64,000 bases of DNA. Origin: Polytrichum commune (taxonomy: Eukaryota; Streptophyta; Polytrichopsida; Polytrichales; Polytrichaceae). The position numbers were made by a program, and so were the translations under genes. Where the stretch lies: contig OX485803.1 of assembly GCA_950295325.1 (NCBI GenBank), positions 498,001-562,000 on the forward strand, read 5' to 3'. Below the pieces are notes generated by a model. The model was not told the origin of the DNA and made no database searches. It saw only the letters and a list, made by a program, of their open reading frames with translations. Shown one piece after another: positions 22,305 to 32,454 of the stretch (within the stretch, counting starts at the first letter, position 1; each line of letters begins with the position of its first letter).

Positions 22305-22316
22305 GCTCTGATACCA
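22305..22316 (-). other. Primer-binding site (initiator tRNA-Met type)
   Basis: On the minus strand the sequence is TGGTATCAGAGC, the common plant LTR-retrotransposon site complementary to the 3' end of initiator tRNA-Met, two bases inside the 5' LTR. Confidence 0.9.
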
Positions 22317-22318
22317 AA

Positions 22319-23291
22319 TGTCGCAACCCTTGCTAGCCCCCCTTGACAATCTTGCCAATTTTCAATTCTAGCAAAGGTTACGAGCGCTAACCATTCGCAT
22401 TCCGCCATGCTAATGGTTAACTCCTCCTACCCCGGACCTTATAGTTCATAGGAGGGAACCAACCCTCCTACTTTGCTTTCGGGACTCACCCCTTAATCGG
22501 TAACCCATTCCTAGATGTGGACTTCCGTCCATGGAAGTCCAATCCCATGTTGATCATCGCGTTGCCGGAGCAACACTACAACAACCCGAACCATACTAGG
22601 CAACTATGGCCTCACAATGGGCCAAAGCCCATGGAGGCCGAGCCGTTCGGCCTCGGGTGGGTGAGGCCACACCACCTCACCCATATAAGCCTCTAGGACT
22701 TCACGCGGGGCCCCTACCCCACCGTCAACCAACGTCTTGTCTCTCCACCAAGAGTTGGGGCCAAGTGGACATTTTCCTTTAGCTGCTGGGCCTAGAGCCC
22801 CCCAGCAGCTTCAGACCATCATAACTTCTTTGTATGATGTCTGATCATAACAAACAACCACTCCATCGTCATCTACGCTTCACGTAGATGCCGATGGACT
22901 CCTCACCTGCCCCATTCGGGCAAGTATTGAGGAAGTTATGCCTGTTTGAACCTTGGCAGTCCCGGGAATCACTCCCAGGCACTGCTGTACCAGGGCGCTG
23001 TCCCGGGACAGCGCCCCACTCAAATGGCCATAACTCCTAGCTCACACCTCCGATTGAGGTGTTCTTGAGCTTTCTAGAATCACCATGCCATGAGCTACGC
23101 ATAGCTCATGGCCTTACCCCCATGCCTCCTAGTCTCCGTGGGTGGGAGGCGTTCCCAACGCCCGGGGCCCTCACCCACACTAGGATCACTTGGGCCCTCT
23201 CACCAACGGCGCCACAAGTCCCGGGTGTCACTCCGGGGTCCCCCTTGTGCCCGTGGTGTTTCGGGCACTCCTCATGGAGAGGTGCGCGACA
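22319..23291 (-). repeat. 5' LTR of the Gypsy element
   Basis: Upstream LTR in the element's own (minus) direction: begins TGTCGCGCACC at 23291 and ends GGGTTGCGACA at 22319. An AT-poor, cytosine-rich strand with a perfect 'gctgtcccgggacagc' palindrome near 22998. ORFs inside it are not genes. Confidence 0.95.
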
Positions 23292-23296
23292 GTGGA

Positions 23297-23571
23297 TGCC
23301 ACATCAGATGATGACATGGATGTGAGGTCCCGTCGTGGATGCCACGTATTGCCACGTGAAATTTGTCTCATCTCGGCTTGCCACGTCCCCTCAACATGTT
23401 TACGACTGCCCTATATGACTATATCATCCATGTTCCCACGTCACATCCCCAACGACTGCCTGTCCGTTACAAGTCGTCCGTTATGACACAAAAATTGGTA
23501 GTCATTGTTGTCCTCAACAACTCAAATAACAGTCATAAACAAAGTCGTTTTTTGTCAATTTTGCTGTAGTG
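23297..23571. repeat. CACTA right terminus and subterminal repeats
   Basis: Continuation of the CACTA after the Gypsy insertion. Contains the third ~44-bp unit (23300-23341), 'tgcc(a)cgt' words and 'agtcgt/agtcatt' repeats, ending in CTGTAGTG at 23571 (reverse complement CACTACAG). Confidence 0.85.
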
Positions 23572-24318
23572 ATATTGGAGAAGGTAAATTTTGTGGACCC
23601 TATTATTATGTAATTTTCTAGCATTCACTATTTTTTTGAGGACCCTATAGGTAAACTTCGTGTTCTTCTATTTTTACATCGGCATATAGTAGTTATAAAT
23701 GATAGGTTTAAATTTGCTAATGTCATTTAAAATCTAACACTTACATAGACAAGATCAAGATCAAGATCATAATTCGCACATCAACAAAGCTTGCACGCAA
23801 TTTAGCTTCCTAGTATGCACTCTATTGATTTCAAGACACCCTCACGGAAATGGTGATAAAATGCTTGTGTTAAAAAAACACATGCAAATGCTCCAAAATT
23901 TGTGTTTAAAAATACAATTGCATAAATATATGTGGTAAGATTTGCTCCATCATGTGTCTCCATTTCAAAGCCCAAATCGGAGTTTCTTAGAGAGAGAGAG
24001 AGAGAGAGATACCTTTGGAAGTTTATGTTACCCTCGCATTGGCAACCATGCAACTCATAAATGATAATGTGTCATAGAGAGGTGGTAGAAAGAATGCATA
24101 TGAATCATTGCAAATTCTAAATAAGGCCTTAACAACTCTAAGATCAGTTCTCTTTGATGCTTATGCATGTATATGTTGGTACTTCTCATACTCTCAAGAT
24201 GTTTCAAGCCACATGGATTTCATTATTGGTTATGTTCATGGTTTGTGCAAATTTATTGACCTCTCAACATTTAATTGCTAGGTGCCTCCATTCATGCCTG
24301 TAGATGTAGTGGCCACCA
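23572..24318. other. Flanking DNA without a recognised gene
   Basis: About 750 bp outside the CACTA. It holds a (GA)n microsatellite at 23990-24009 and nothing else I can identify. Confidence 0.5.
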
Positions 24319-25291
24319 TGTCGCGCACCTCTCCATGAGAAGTGCCCAAAACACCATGGGCACAAGGGGGACCCTGGAGTAACACCTGGGACTTGTGGTG
24401 CCATTGGTGAGTGGGCCCAAGTCATCCCAGTGTGGGTGAGGGCCCCGGGCGTTGGGAACACCTCCCACCCACGGAGATTAGGAGGCACAAGGGTAAGGCC
24501 ATGAGCTATGCGTAGCTTATGGCGTGTAGATTCTAGAATGCCCAAGAACACCTCAATCGGAGGTGTGAGCTAGGAGTTATGGCAATTTGAGTGGGGCGCT
24601 ATCTTGGGACAGCGTCCTAGGACAGCAGTGGCCTGGGAGTGGCTCCCAGGACTGCCAAGGTTTGAACAGGCATAACTTCCTCAATACTTGCCCTAATGGG
24701 GCAAGTGAAGGAGTCCATCGGCATCCACGTGAAGCGTACATGAATATGGAGTGGTCGTTTGTTAGCATCAAAAATCACATAAGGAAGTTATGATGGTCAG
24801 AAGTTGTTGGGGCTTCTAGGCCCAGCGGCTAACAGAAAATGTCTACTTGGCCCCAACTCTTGCTAGAGAGACAAAAGGTTTCTTGACAGTGGTGTAGGGG
24901 CCCCGCCTAGAGTCCTAGAGGCTTATGTGGGTGAGGTGGTGCGACCTCACCCACCCAAGGCCGAACGGCACGGCCTCCATGAGCTTTGGCCCAATGTGAG
25001 GGTATAGTTGCCTAGTATGCTTCGTGTTGTTGTAGTGTTGCTCCGGCAACGCGATGATCAACATAAGATTGAACTTCCATGGATGAAAGTCCACTTGTAA
25101 GAATTGGTTACCGATCAAGGAATGAGTCCCGAAAGCAAAGTAGGAGGATTGGTTCCCCTCCTATGAGCTATAAGGTCCGGGGTAGGAGGAGCTAACCATT
25201 AGTATGGCGGAATGCGAAGGGTTAGCGCTCGTGACGCTTGCTAGAAATGAAAATTGGCAAGATTGTAAAGGGGCTAGCAAGGGTTGCGACA
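24319..25291 (+). mobile_element. Solo LTR of the same Gypsy family
   Basis: Begins TGTCGCGCACC and ends GGTTGCGACA, exactly 973 bp, in the opposite orientation to the LTRs of the nested element and visibly more diverged. It is flanked by a 5-bp duplication CACCA (24314-24318 and 25292-25296). A single LTR with a matching duplication means a full element once sat here and was removed by LTR-LTR recombination. Confidence 0.93.
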
Positions 25292-26436
25292 CACCATCTA
25301 GTCGCATCCAAGGAAGATTCTTCATTGTTTGATGTCATCCTATCATCATTGCGTGATGTAATACTAAACTCCTAGTTCAAATGGAACTATGGAACTATGG
25401 CTTATGTAGTCTTAGTGAAATCCAACAAAAAGCATGTCAAGAAGGTGGCAAGGAAAAAATCAATTGAGCACCTAAATACAACCATTTCTCCAGATTCTCT
25501 TGATTGTTTGACATCCGTAGCTTAAGAAGTGCCCACTTGAAGTCTAACATTTACAATCCCATCATGTAGAGAATTTGATGTGATACTTCCTCGGGGGGTG
25601 CACTGTACTAAACATGTACGAGTATACGTGAGTGCACAAGAGGGGTATTGATTTGGACCTTGCCGTATTACATATACATATGGTATACATGTTGTAATTT
25701 ATAGTTACGTACATATATGGAAGGCCTTTAAAAAGTATACAATAATTGTACTTGTATGGTACTGTTACTATACTACATATCATAAGTTTTCATATTGGAT
25801 GAAATTAGGATTAACTAGGATTAACGATTTTCGTTAGCAACCTTATAGGGTAGTATGAACCATGTACAAGGTGTCAAGGTAATATCGGGGAAAGAGGCAG
25901 TATTAGGGTTTTGAAATGATTCGTTCAACTCAAAGTAACAAGGAGATTGGTTTATGTTGGTATCAAAAAGGGGCTAACAACAAGTGGACATATGATCTTA
26001 CTGATCATTTGATGGTAGACTTAGAGACAATAATTGCATTGGCTACAATGACATATATTGGTGAATCAAATGTTTATGAGTTACATCCGGGAGATGAAAA
26101 AGTTTTCAACGACTTTGCTGATGAAAGCTAGGATATTTTGTTATACATATTATAGGGGTTGATTATTGTTCAAAAGTATATTTGTATACTTATGTTAATG
26201 ACTATATATGAATGGATGTTTTTTGTGTATACATATTGTCACTTGTATATTTATTGTTGCAATTGTATGTGTATTACTTCATTTCACAAAAAATAACTTG
26301 TATATAGGGGGTTTTTAGAGTATGCAATGAACGCACGTGATTCTAGGTTTTAATGAAAGGTGCACCCCCCCCCAGGATACTTCCTCCTAGCTTTAAGGTT
26401 TAGCCTCCAGAGGCACTATTAACAATGTTAGTCTCA
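25292..26436. other. Mostly non-coding; one short ORF
   Basis: AT-rich DNA with no recognised gene apart from the 71-codon ORF at 25916-26131, annotated separately, and a C-run at 26367-26375. Confidence 0.5.
25916..26131 (+). pseudogene. Gene fragment related to the ORF inside the hAT-like element at 35874
   Basis: Seventy-one codons. Its C-terminal half (WYQKGANNKWTYDLTDHL, then DLETIIALATMTYIG, VYELHPGD) lines up with the C-terminus of the 262-codon ORF at 36392-37180 (YYRKYPGRNKF, DVDCIISTVTMSYN, VYTLDRND). Both preserve the spacing of Tyr, Lys, TD, TM-Y and VY-L. I do not recognise the parent family. It is probably a truncated copy of the same host gene. Confidence 0.5.
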
Positions 26437-26835
26437 TGCCCCGATCACACCAAACTTAAAGTTCGTTTTCAGTAGATGAATATGTCTCTAATAGTGATTT
26501 TCATGGTGGGCCATCGCCGTCCATGATGTATGACGGCGACGGAGATGGCCACCATCTATAATCTGACATCCACGTTTGGATGTCCGTCGGACATGTGGGT
26601 CCCACCACCGAAAACGGTAACCCCTCCAATATTAGCCTCTGCCGGTCACTCTATTCCGGTTGCTACACCTTAAAAGTCTATGCCAACTCATTTGACCGGT
26701 CATGACGGTGGCCACCGGCCGCCAAAATGTTGACCAAACCGGGATGTTGGTGTGAACAACTTGGCATCCGGCCGTCATCACATCCCCAACTATTTCACAT
26801 CCGGAAGTTGAGGGAAAGTTGGTGTGATCGGGGCA
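26437..26835. mobile_element. MITE, 399 bp, terminal inverted repeat TGCCCCGATCACACCAA
   Basis: Left end tgccccgatcacaccaaact and right end agttggtgtgatcggggca are inverted repeats of about 20 bp. TCA flanks both ends (26434-26436 and 26836-26838), a 3-bp duplication as in PIF/Harbinger-type elements. There is no ORF. The class is inferred from duplication length only. Confidence 0.7.
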
Positions 26836-26838
26836 TCA

Positions 26839-27325
26839 CACCGTAGGTATCAACAAATTGTTCATCACCCATTCATATATGACGAGGCGGATAAGTGCAT
26901 TAATCTTCATGATTAGGCTAATTATGACCAAATTATAGTTACGGACGTGTTTGTGCGAGTATGTGTAGTATGACTCTGATTTGCATTTTCATTAATCACA
27001 AAATGGCCATTGTGTTGTGTGTGCATTTGACATTTTTGCCTTATACCCATCTCCCCCATGTGTTTAAAAAACTTTGTTGTGATAATTCCTCTTAAATCAA
27101 AATGATAATAAGATAGATAGAAACTCCGGTCCCTTTTAGGGGCCGGCGTGAATGGAGTGTCCGTTCGTAATGCTAACAACCCGATGCCCACAAGACATGG
27201 GGAAGCTGGGACAAAACTACTCTCCTCTTTCGAGGATGGACACTATAGTAACCGAGAGACAAATAACGTGGGCCGATCATGGCCCACGGCGATGCATGCC
27301 TTTTAGGTATAATTAGTGTTTTTGT
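26839..27325. other. No recognised gene
   Basis: About 490 bp with no supportable coding or RNA gene. Confidence 0.5.
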
Positions 27326-27329
27326 TATG

Positions 27330-27535
27330 AGAGTGAACGCCAAGTCATGATTCCTCGGTTGGTTGCGGGAGGATGTTTGAGTTAAGACGTTCCGGGTTCG
27401 ATTTCAGTCGAGTCCGTATGATCGTCTAAAATGTAACGCGTGACTTGGTGCTGCAAGTGAGTAAAAGGCAGGAAATTTGTACCAACCAACCAGCACCAAT
27501 CCCTCATTCTGAGCTGTAAATAGATACTAAATATT
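27330..27535 (+). repeat. Possible SINE-like sequence with a pol III B-box
   Basis: GGGTTCGATTTC at about 27390 fits a tRNA B-box, with a weak A-box-like TGGTTGCGGGA about 35 bp upstream. The block is bracketed by inverted words gccaagtcatg (about 27332) and cgtgacttggtgc (about 27433). There is no full tRNA cloverleaf. It lies next to the 3' end of the large LINE, which could be chance or a shared 3' tail. Confidence 0.3.
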
Positions 27536-27553
27536 ATATAAGTTTTTTGGGTT

Positions 27554-30500
27554 TTATGGAGGGTCTAAGTTTTGGGGGAGCGGTTGGTGGTTTTCAATTC
27601 TCCTCTTATGGAGGAGGATGGACATGGCATATTGTATTGCAATGGTATTAATGTTTTTAAAGGTATTTTTGATGGTAACCAGGGGTATTTTGAGATTTTC
27701 TTCTAGTATTTCCATAGATGGGATGTGGGCCGTAGCTCGGGCCCCAGCTGTGATGACAATAAGTGGTTTGATTTTCCATCCTCTTGAAGCGATACTATCA
27801 ATCAAAGGTTTGTATTTGTTGTTTTTTGCTTCTATTGTTTCTGGGGAAAATCTGTCGTTACAATATGTGAATTCAATAAATTGTATGGTGAGGTTAGGGT
27901 CAATGTCAATGGGAGGGTCATTTTGATATGGTAATCCTTTAACGCAGAGTATATCAGGTCGAAATCTTGCGTTGCAATGACATCTTTGTGTGTTACATGT
28001 GCAGGGGAGTAGCCAATTGGAGACTGTATTTTCTTGGGGGTTATTATTGAAGGTACCGGCATTCATGAGAGTAAAACATCGGGATTTTTCGGACGAGATT
28101 AGAAGCTTCCTAATTTCTCCGACTGCTTTGTTATGTCTTTTAATTCGTAGTGAGTGTATATGTTGTTGGTTGCATTTCAGTAGAACATGTAGCCAAGTGT
28201 CTGGATCGTTTGAATTGCATATAGGGCATGTGATAGAGGGGTACCTCTGGTGACCGAAGAACATTTGTTTTCTAGCATTACCCATGTATGTTCCCGTGCG
28301 GAATTTAATAAGGCATGATTTTTGTTTGTCTGTGATTAAGGGATTTGTCCAGAATTCGTTGGACAATTCTTTGTCAATGTCTATATTTTCTGTCCATTTA
28401 CACGTGTTGGGGGTTTGTGTGGCCATGATTGCTATATTGGTTTCCCTATCATATTTTTTAATTTGTTTTTCTAAGAATCTTACTGGGCCTTTGTCTGGGA
28501 CGTCTGCCATCGAGGCCCGGACGTCCTTTTGGTAATAGTAAGGGATGGCATGGGCATGTTCGTATGGGTGGATGGCAATTCTGTGTTCTAATTCTAACCC
28601 GTCTTTTGCTAGTTTATCCGCTTTTTCATTACCGTCAATGTTGACGTGTGCTCTGACTTTGTATAGTGTGATTGGCTGTGTACGGTCTTGGAGGATTTTT
28701 ACCATGGAGTTGAGTGTGGTTTGGTCGGGGTGACTATTATGGAGAGTGGGGTGTTTGATTTGTGTGTTGAGTAGGTATAATACGTTTAGACTGTCTGTGA
28801 ATATGAATGCGGGTTCATTAGGGAATTTTGTATTGATGATTCTTAGTGTTTTGTGTATAGCCATCATTTCTGCACGTAGTATGTTTTGATGCCCATGGAG
28901 TCTTTTGGCGATATTTAAGCCTTTGGGGCTATAGATACCGTATCCAGCTCTTTCTCTTCTCCATACCCCAGGGGCAATTTCTTTGGGTTTTATAAAGGAT
29001 CCGTCTGTGTAGTAGCTAAATTGGGGGTGGAATTTTAGTGGTAAGTTAGTTTGGTAGTTTGGAAGTTGTGGGGTGGGGATATTATTGTGTAGGGGTGTGT
29101 TTGGGTAGTTTGATTTAGCCCATTTTTTACTAGGGTTAACGGTGATGTTTGGAGGGGTGGGTGGTGCAGTTTGTGTGTGACTTTGTAGTATTTGGAGGTT
29201 ATTTGCTGTGTCGCTTATTAATTTCATTTGTTCGTAGGTGCCTATATTATTGTTTTGGTGATGGATACAAAATATTTGCATGGTAGATGGTTCTTTTCTT
29301 GTGATATTGAGTTTGGAGGGTATTGTGGGTTCCTCATACGTGATCGTATCAGCGGCGAAATGGGCAATGACATGTGTGTCTGGGAATGGGCCTGTGTGTG
29401 GGTTGGAGTTTTGGTACCAATTAGTATCCGGAGATATAAGTATAGTGATTGTATATGGATCATTTTGGGCCGCTATGCGCGCCCAGTGAATAGCTTGTTG
29501 TAGGTCTGTTGTATTGTGGGGGTGTGCGTAACCGATTCCTTGCCATTTATGGTCAAACGCTTTACCTAGGGATCCAAATATTATGTCTCGCGAGAATGGT
29601 GAGTAGAATTGGGTGAATTGTGTGGGGCATGTAACTAGGCATGAAAAATATGAGTGGTTAATATTGAATGTTGTAATCAGGAGATCTAATATTTGGGTTG
29701 GTATTGTATATTGGGCTCGTTTGAGTGGGTCATTTTTTGGGATAAAGTATTTGTACCTTTGGTATAACCAAACAATTTCAGTTTCGAACGATTGGGTAGA
29801 TGGTTCTAGACCGTGTGTATTGTTTTTTGCCAATTGGTATTGTTTCCATAGCCATGTTAGTCTAGCTTTCGGGATGGTAATGAGGTATCGGCCATTGTCT
29901 TCGTATATGTGAGCGATATCGAATTGTGTTTGGATGGTATCAGAGTTTGTTTCGATGTCGTTTTCTGGGTTGCATTCATTAATAGAGATATGTGCTAGTG
30001 GAATTATTGTGGTTGGTGTGACGTATCCTGTGTCTCTATGTTGTTCTGTGGAGAAGTAGGCATTAATTATGTTTGAAAAATGTTTGTGTTGTCTTTCTTT
30101 GTAGTAATGGATAAGTAGGTTTGTGTTGTGCTTACATGTGTTGGCTTCACAGTAGGGGTATAGGTCCCTTTGAGTTCGCCATTTGTTATATGTGTTGTTA
30201 TTTGTTGTAGTCCATTGACATAAGTACGACGTGACTGTTCTTTTTATTCCACTATGGTCATTGGATTGCTTTTGTTTATGATCGATTATTTTGTGTATGG
30301 GGAATTGTCGGGGGTCTTTAAGCATGTTGTTGGGAGGAGGGGGTAGAGGGGGGATGGGGAGGTTAGGGGGGTGTACGGGGGCGGTTGGTGGGTGTGGTAG
30401 GATATTGTGGTGTCTTATTATATATTTATTTTTAAGGGATCTTGGTGGATGGTGTTGTTGGCATGGTAGGGGGCATTGATTACAAGGGGGGTGGCAAAAT

Positions 30501-30688
30501 AATTGATTAGCTATGTTAAGTGCGCTTTTGATAAGTTTAGAAGGAGTGGAGTGGTAGATTTTGAATTCGTCCGGGTTCATTAGAATGGTACCATTAGGCA
30601 TGGTAATTTGGTCTAGTGTGATTATATTATGTATAAGTAGTTTGTGTAGTAATTTAAGTGAGGTGTTGGGATTTAGGCCATGAAGCAT
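27554..30688 (-). CDS. LINE ORF2 C-terminal part: RNase H, CCHC finger and restriction-like endonuclease
   Basis: An uninterrupted 1044-codon frame. Residues 1-340 are a Pro/His-rich linker with Cys clusters (CHPPCNQCPLPC). Residues about 345-450 hold a block (FYSPFSRDIIFGSLGKAF, GIGYAHPHN, AIHWARIAAQ) like a degenerate methyltransferase. Residues 558-700 are RNase H with all four acidic residues (YYTDGS, LRAEMMAI, FTDSLN, GNEKADKLAKDG). Residues 821-852 are a CCHC finger (CPICNSND..H....C) followed by RIKRHN. Residues 909-965 show the restriction-like core RPDI, IQFIEFTYCND and EAKNNKYKPL. Finger, RHN and RPD-E-K(Y) together match the R2/Dualen endonuclease. The first Met is only the first after a TAG that splits ORF2, so this is not a natural start. 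Confidence 0.88.
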   Translation of the reverse strand: MLHGLNPNTSLKLLHKLLIHNIITLDQITMPNGTILMNPDEFKIYHSTPSKLIKSALNIANQLFCHPPCNQCPLPCQQHHPPRSLKNKYIIRHHNILPHPPTAPVHPPNLPIPPLPPPPNNMLKDPRQFPIHKIIDHKQKQSNDHSGIKRTVTSYLCQWTTTNNNTYNKWRTQRDLYPYCEANTCKHNTNLLIHYYKERQHKHFSNIINAYFSTEQHRDTGYVTPTTIIPLAHISINECNPENDIETNSDTIQTQFDIAHIYEDNGRYLITIPKARLTWLWKQYQLAKNNTHGLEPSTQSFETEIVWLYQRYKYFIPKNDPLKRAQYTIPTQILDLLITTFNINHSYFSCLVTCPTQFTQFYSPFSRDIIFGSLGKAFDHKWQGIGYAHPHNTTDLQQAIHWARIAAQNDPYTITILISPDTNWYQNSNPHTGPFPDTHVIAHFAADTITYEEPTIPSKLNITRKEPSTMQIFCIHHQNNNIGTYEQMKLISDTANNLQILQSHTQTAPPTPPNITVNPSKKWAKSNYPNTPLHNNIPTPQLPNYQTNLPLKFHPQFSYYTDGSFIKPKEIAPGVWRRERAGYGIYSPKGLNIAKRLHGHQNILRAEMMAIHKTLRIINTKFPNEPAFIFTDSLNVLYLLNTQIKHPTLHNSHPDQTTLNSMVKILQDRTQPITLYKVRAHVNIDGNEKADKLAKDGLELEHRIAIHPYEHAHAIPYYYQKDVRASMADVPDKGPVRFLEKQIKKYDRETNIAIMATQTPNTCKWTENIDIDKELSNEFWTNPLITDKQKSCLIKFRTGTYMGNARKQMFFGHQRYPSITCPICNSNDPDTWLHVLLKCNQQHIHSLRIKRHNKAVGEIRKLLISSEKSRCFTLMNAGTFNNNPQENTVSNWLLPCTCNTQRCHCNARFRPDILCVKGLPYQNDPPIDIDPNLTIQFIEFTYCNDRFSPETIEAKNNKYKPLIDSIASRGWKIKPLIVITAGARATAHIPSMEILEENLKIPLVTIKNTFKNINTIAIQYAMSILLHKRRIENHQPLPQNLDPP

Positions 30689-30697
30689 TTGTGCTTC

Positions 30698-32454
30698 CTA
30701 CATCCATGCAGTTTCAAGTGGGGATGGGGTTAGTAGGAAATTGTTTATTGTACTTTTTAGGTGGACTCCGGCTTTATGTTTGAGCAAGAATAATGTTCTA
30801 GTGATGGGTGATCTAACACAGTGGTGGTATTTAATGCGGGTGATTTCCTTAGAGCCCCCATATTTGGCGAGTATGAATTGAAGTAGACCAACATATATTT
30901 TCCCAATTCTACTTTTATCATTGAGGGCGTTTTGTAGTTGTTCTCCAATGCATCTTAAATAGGCATTTTGTAGTGAGAATGCTTTGATTCCGAATAGATT
31001 GTGTGGGAGTTGTGTAGCGATGTTAGATGTGCATTTGGGTATTCCGCATATCGTTTTGTCAAGTGCTATGATTTTTTTATCGAGTTTTTTGATAGCTGGT
31101 ATGGAGTATGGCACTGCGTTGAAGCTGTATGCTATTCCAGCACGTATGACTGTAGCTGCCATGCTTATTTTTTATTTCATAGTAGCTGGGCATGTTACAA
31201 AGGCTTGACACTGTTTTATTACTTTAGCTGTAGTGGTATTTATTTGTGTTTTCCATTTGAATGATGGTGCAAGATTTATTCCTAGATACGTGTATGGTTC
31301 ATGTTGGTTTAAGACTGGTATAGGTTGGTTTCTGTAGTTGATATTGGTAGATTGGATTAGGGCTTTAAAGGTTGTGGGGTGAAGTTTGGATTTGTTTGGG
31401 CATCCAGTTATTGCGCATTTGGGTATTCCAAGATCCATTCCTGCCCATTCGCAGAATTTGTCTAGTTTGTTGAGTTGTGTTTGTAGTGTCTCTAGTTTAT
31501 TGGCGATTGCTGCTAGGTCATCTACATATGCTGCTGATGAGATTTTAATTTTAGATGTACCAAAAGTGTATCCATTATTCCCTTGTTGTAGCCATCTAAG
31601 GAGGGGTTCTAGGAATATGATAAATAGATATGGGCTAAGGGTATCACCTTGTATTGTACCTCTTTGAATGGGGATTGGTAAGGTTTTACCGAAGTGTTCA
31701 CCAGTAAATATTGTTGAGGATTGTGAATATATGTTTCCTATGAAATTTATGGAGTCAGTGGGATATCCGAGATCTTTCATTATGGCTAAAAGTCTGGCAT
31801 GATCAATAAAGCCGAAGGCGTTTTTGAAGTCAATGTAAAAGATATATATATCTTGGTTCGTGAGTCTTGCGTCTTCAAGCGCTGCGATTAATAATTGGAT
31901 TTGTCTAGAAGTATTTCTCTCTGCTCTGAACCCTTCTTGACTATCGTGTAATATTTGGTATTTTTCTCCATACGCTGATAGGATAGAAGTTAATGTACTC
32001 GTGTAAAATTTATATATGGTGTTAGCTAGTGCAATAGGTCTATGGTTTGTTAGTTGTGATGGGTTACATTTTTTGTATAGTAAAACTGTTAGACTGGTTT
32101 TCTATGATGCAGGGATTTTTTTTTGTTTATAACAATGTTTAAAAAATAAAAAGAATAATTTATGGAAGCGTGGAGGCATGTTTTTTAGAATTGAATTGGG
32201 TATTTTGTCTGGGCCTGGGGCTTTGTTATTACTTAGGTTTTTAAGACAAAAGTCATATATTTCTTGGTCAAAATACGTGTGTAGGGGGGTTGGGGTTCTC
32301 CTCGTTTATCAATGATGTATCCGTGTAAGTCATGCCATGGATATTGCCGGACTCCACATGTGTAGTGTAGTGGGTGTGTATTTTGATATTGGCATGTGGG
32401 AACTGTAGGACGGTTACTGATGGATTGTTGCGTATATATTTTTGCTGCGATGTC
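30698..32454 (-). pseudogene. LINE ORF2: reverse transcriptase region
   Basis: RT motifs run in order on the minus strand: NNKAPGPDKIPNSIL (about 32230), LTNHRPIALANTIYK, SQEGFRAERNTSRQIQ (about 31930), YIFYIDFKNAFGFIDHA (about 31830), RGTIQGDTLSPYLFIIFLE (about 31650) and AYVDDLAAIAN (about 31520). The active-site YVDD is conserved. Breaks: a one-base shift at the G6 run (32284-32289), TAG at 32102-32104, TAA at 31172-31174 and TAG at 30698-30700. The thumb follows (NHRYYC-type spacing is not clear). It is closely similar to the RT relic at 62860-63330. Confidence 0.9.

Larger units (their letters stand above)
16247..23291 (-). mobile_element. Young, defective Ty3/Gypsy LTR retrotransposon nested in the CACTA
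   Basis: LTRs at 16247-17219 and 22319-23291 are both 973 bp, start TGTCGCAACCC and end GCGCGACA on the plus strand, and differ at one base I could find (T16651 versus C22723). Flanking GTGGA is duplicated (16242-16246, 23292-23296). The element is transcribed on the minus strand: the primer site lies next to the right LTR and the purine tract next to the left one. The 5.1-kb interior has integrase, RNase H and protease-region remnants in broken frames, so it cannot encode its own proteins. Near-identical LTRs and an intact target duplication show it moved recently, presumably with proteins from a related autonomous element. Confidence 0.95.
1..23571. mobile_element. CACTA (En/Spm-like) DNA transposon, left end outside window
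   Basis: Seen: a TNP2-family transposase on the minus strand (1-3966), a Ptta/En-Spm-type gene on the plus strand (5355-13514), many short 'agtcatt' repeats, and a right end at 23571 whose reverse complement begins CACTACAGCAAAA, the classic CACTA terminus. A Gypsy element (16247-23291 plus one duplicated GTGGA) interrupts it; without that insert the visible CACTA is about 16.5 kb. The two genes diverge from 3966-5355, unlike maize En/Spm, where both products come from one transcript. The left terminus and the 3-bp target duplication cannot be checked here. That all parts belong to one element is inferred from the shared short repeats in both halves. Confidence 0.8.

Noticed and set aside
27350-27420. 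Possible tRNA gene
   Set aside because: A B-box-like word is present, but no acceptor stem, anticodon arm or D-arm can be formed; kept only as a SINE candidate.
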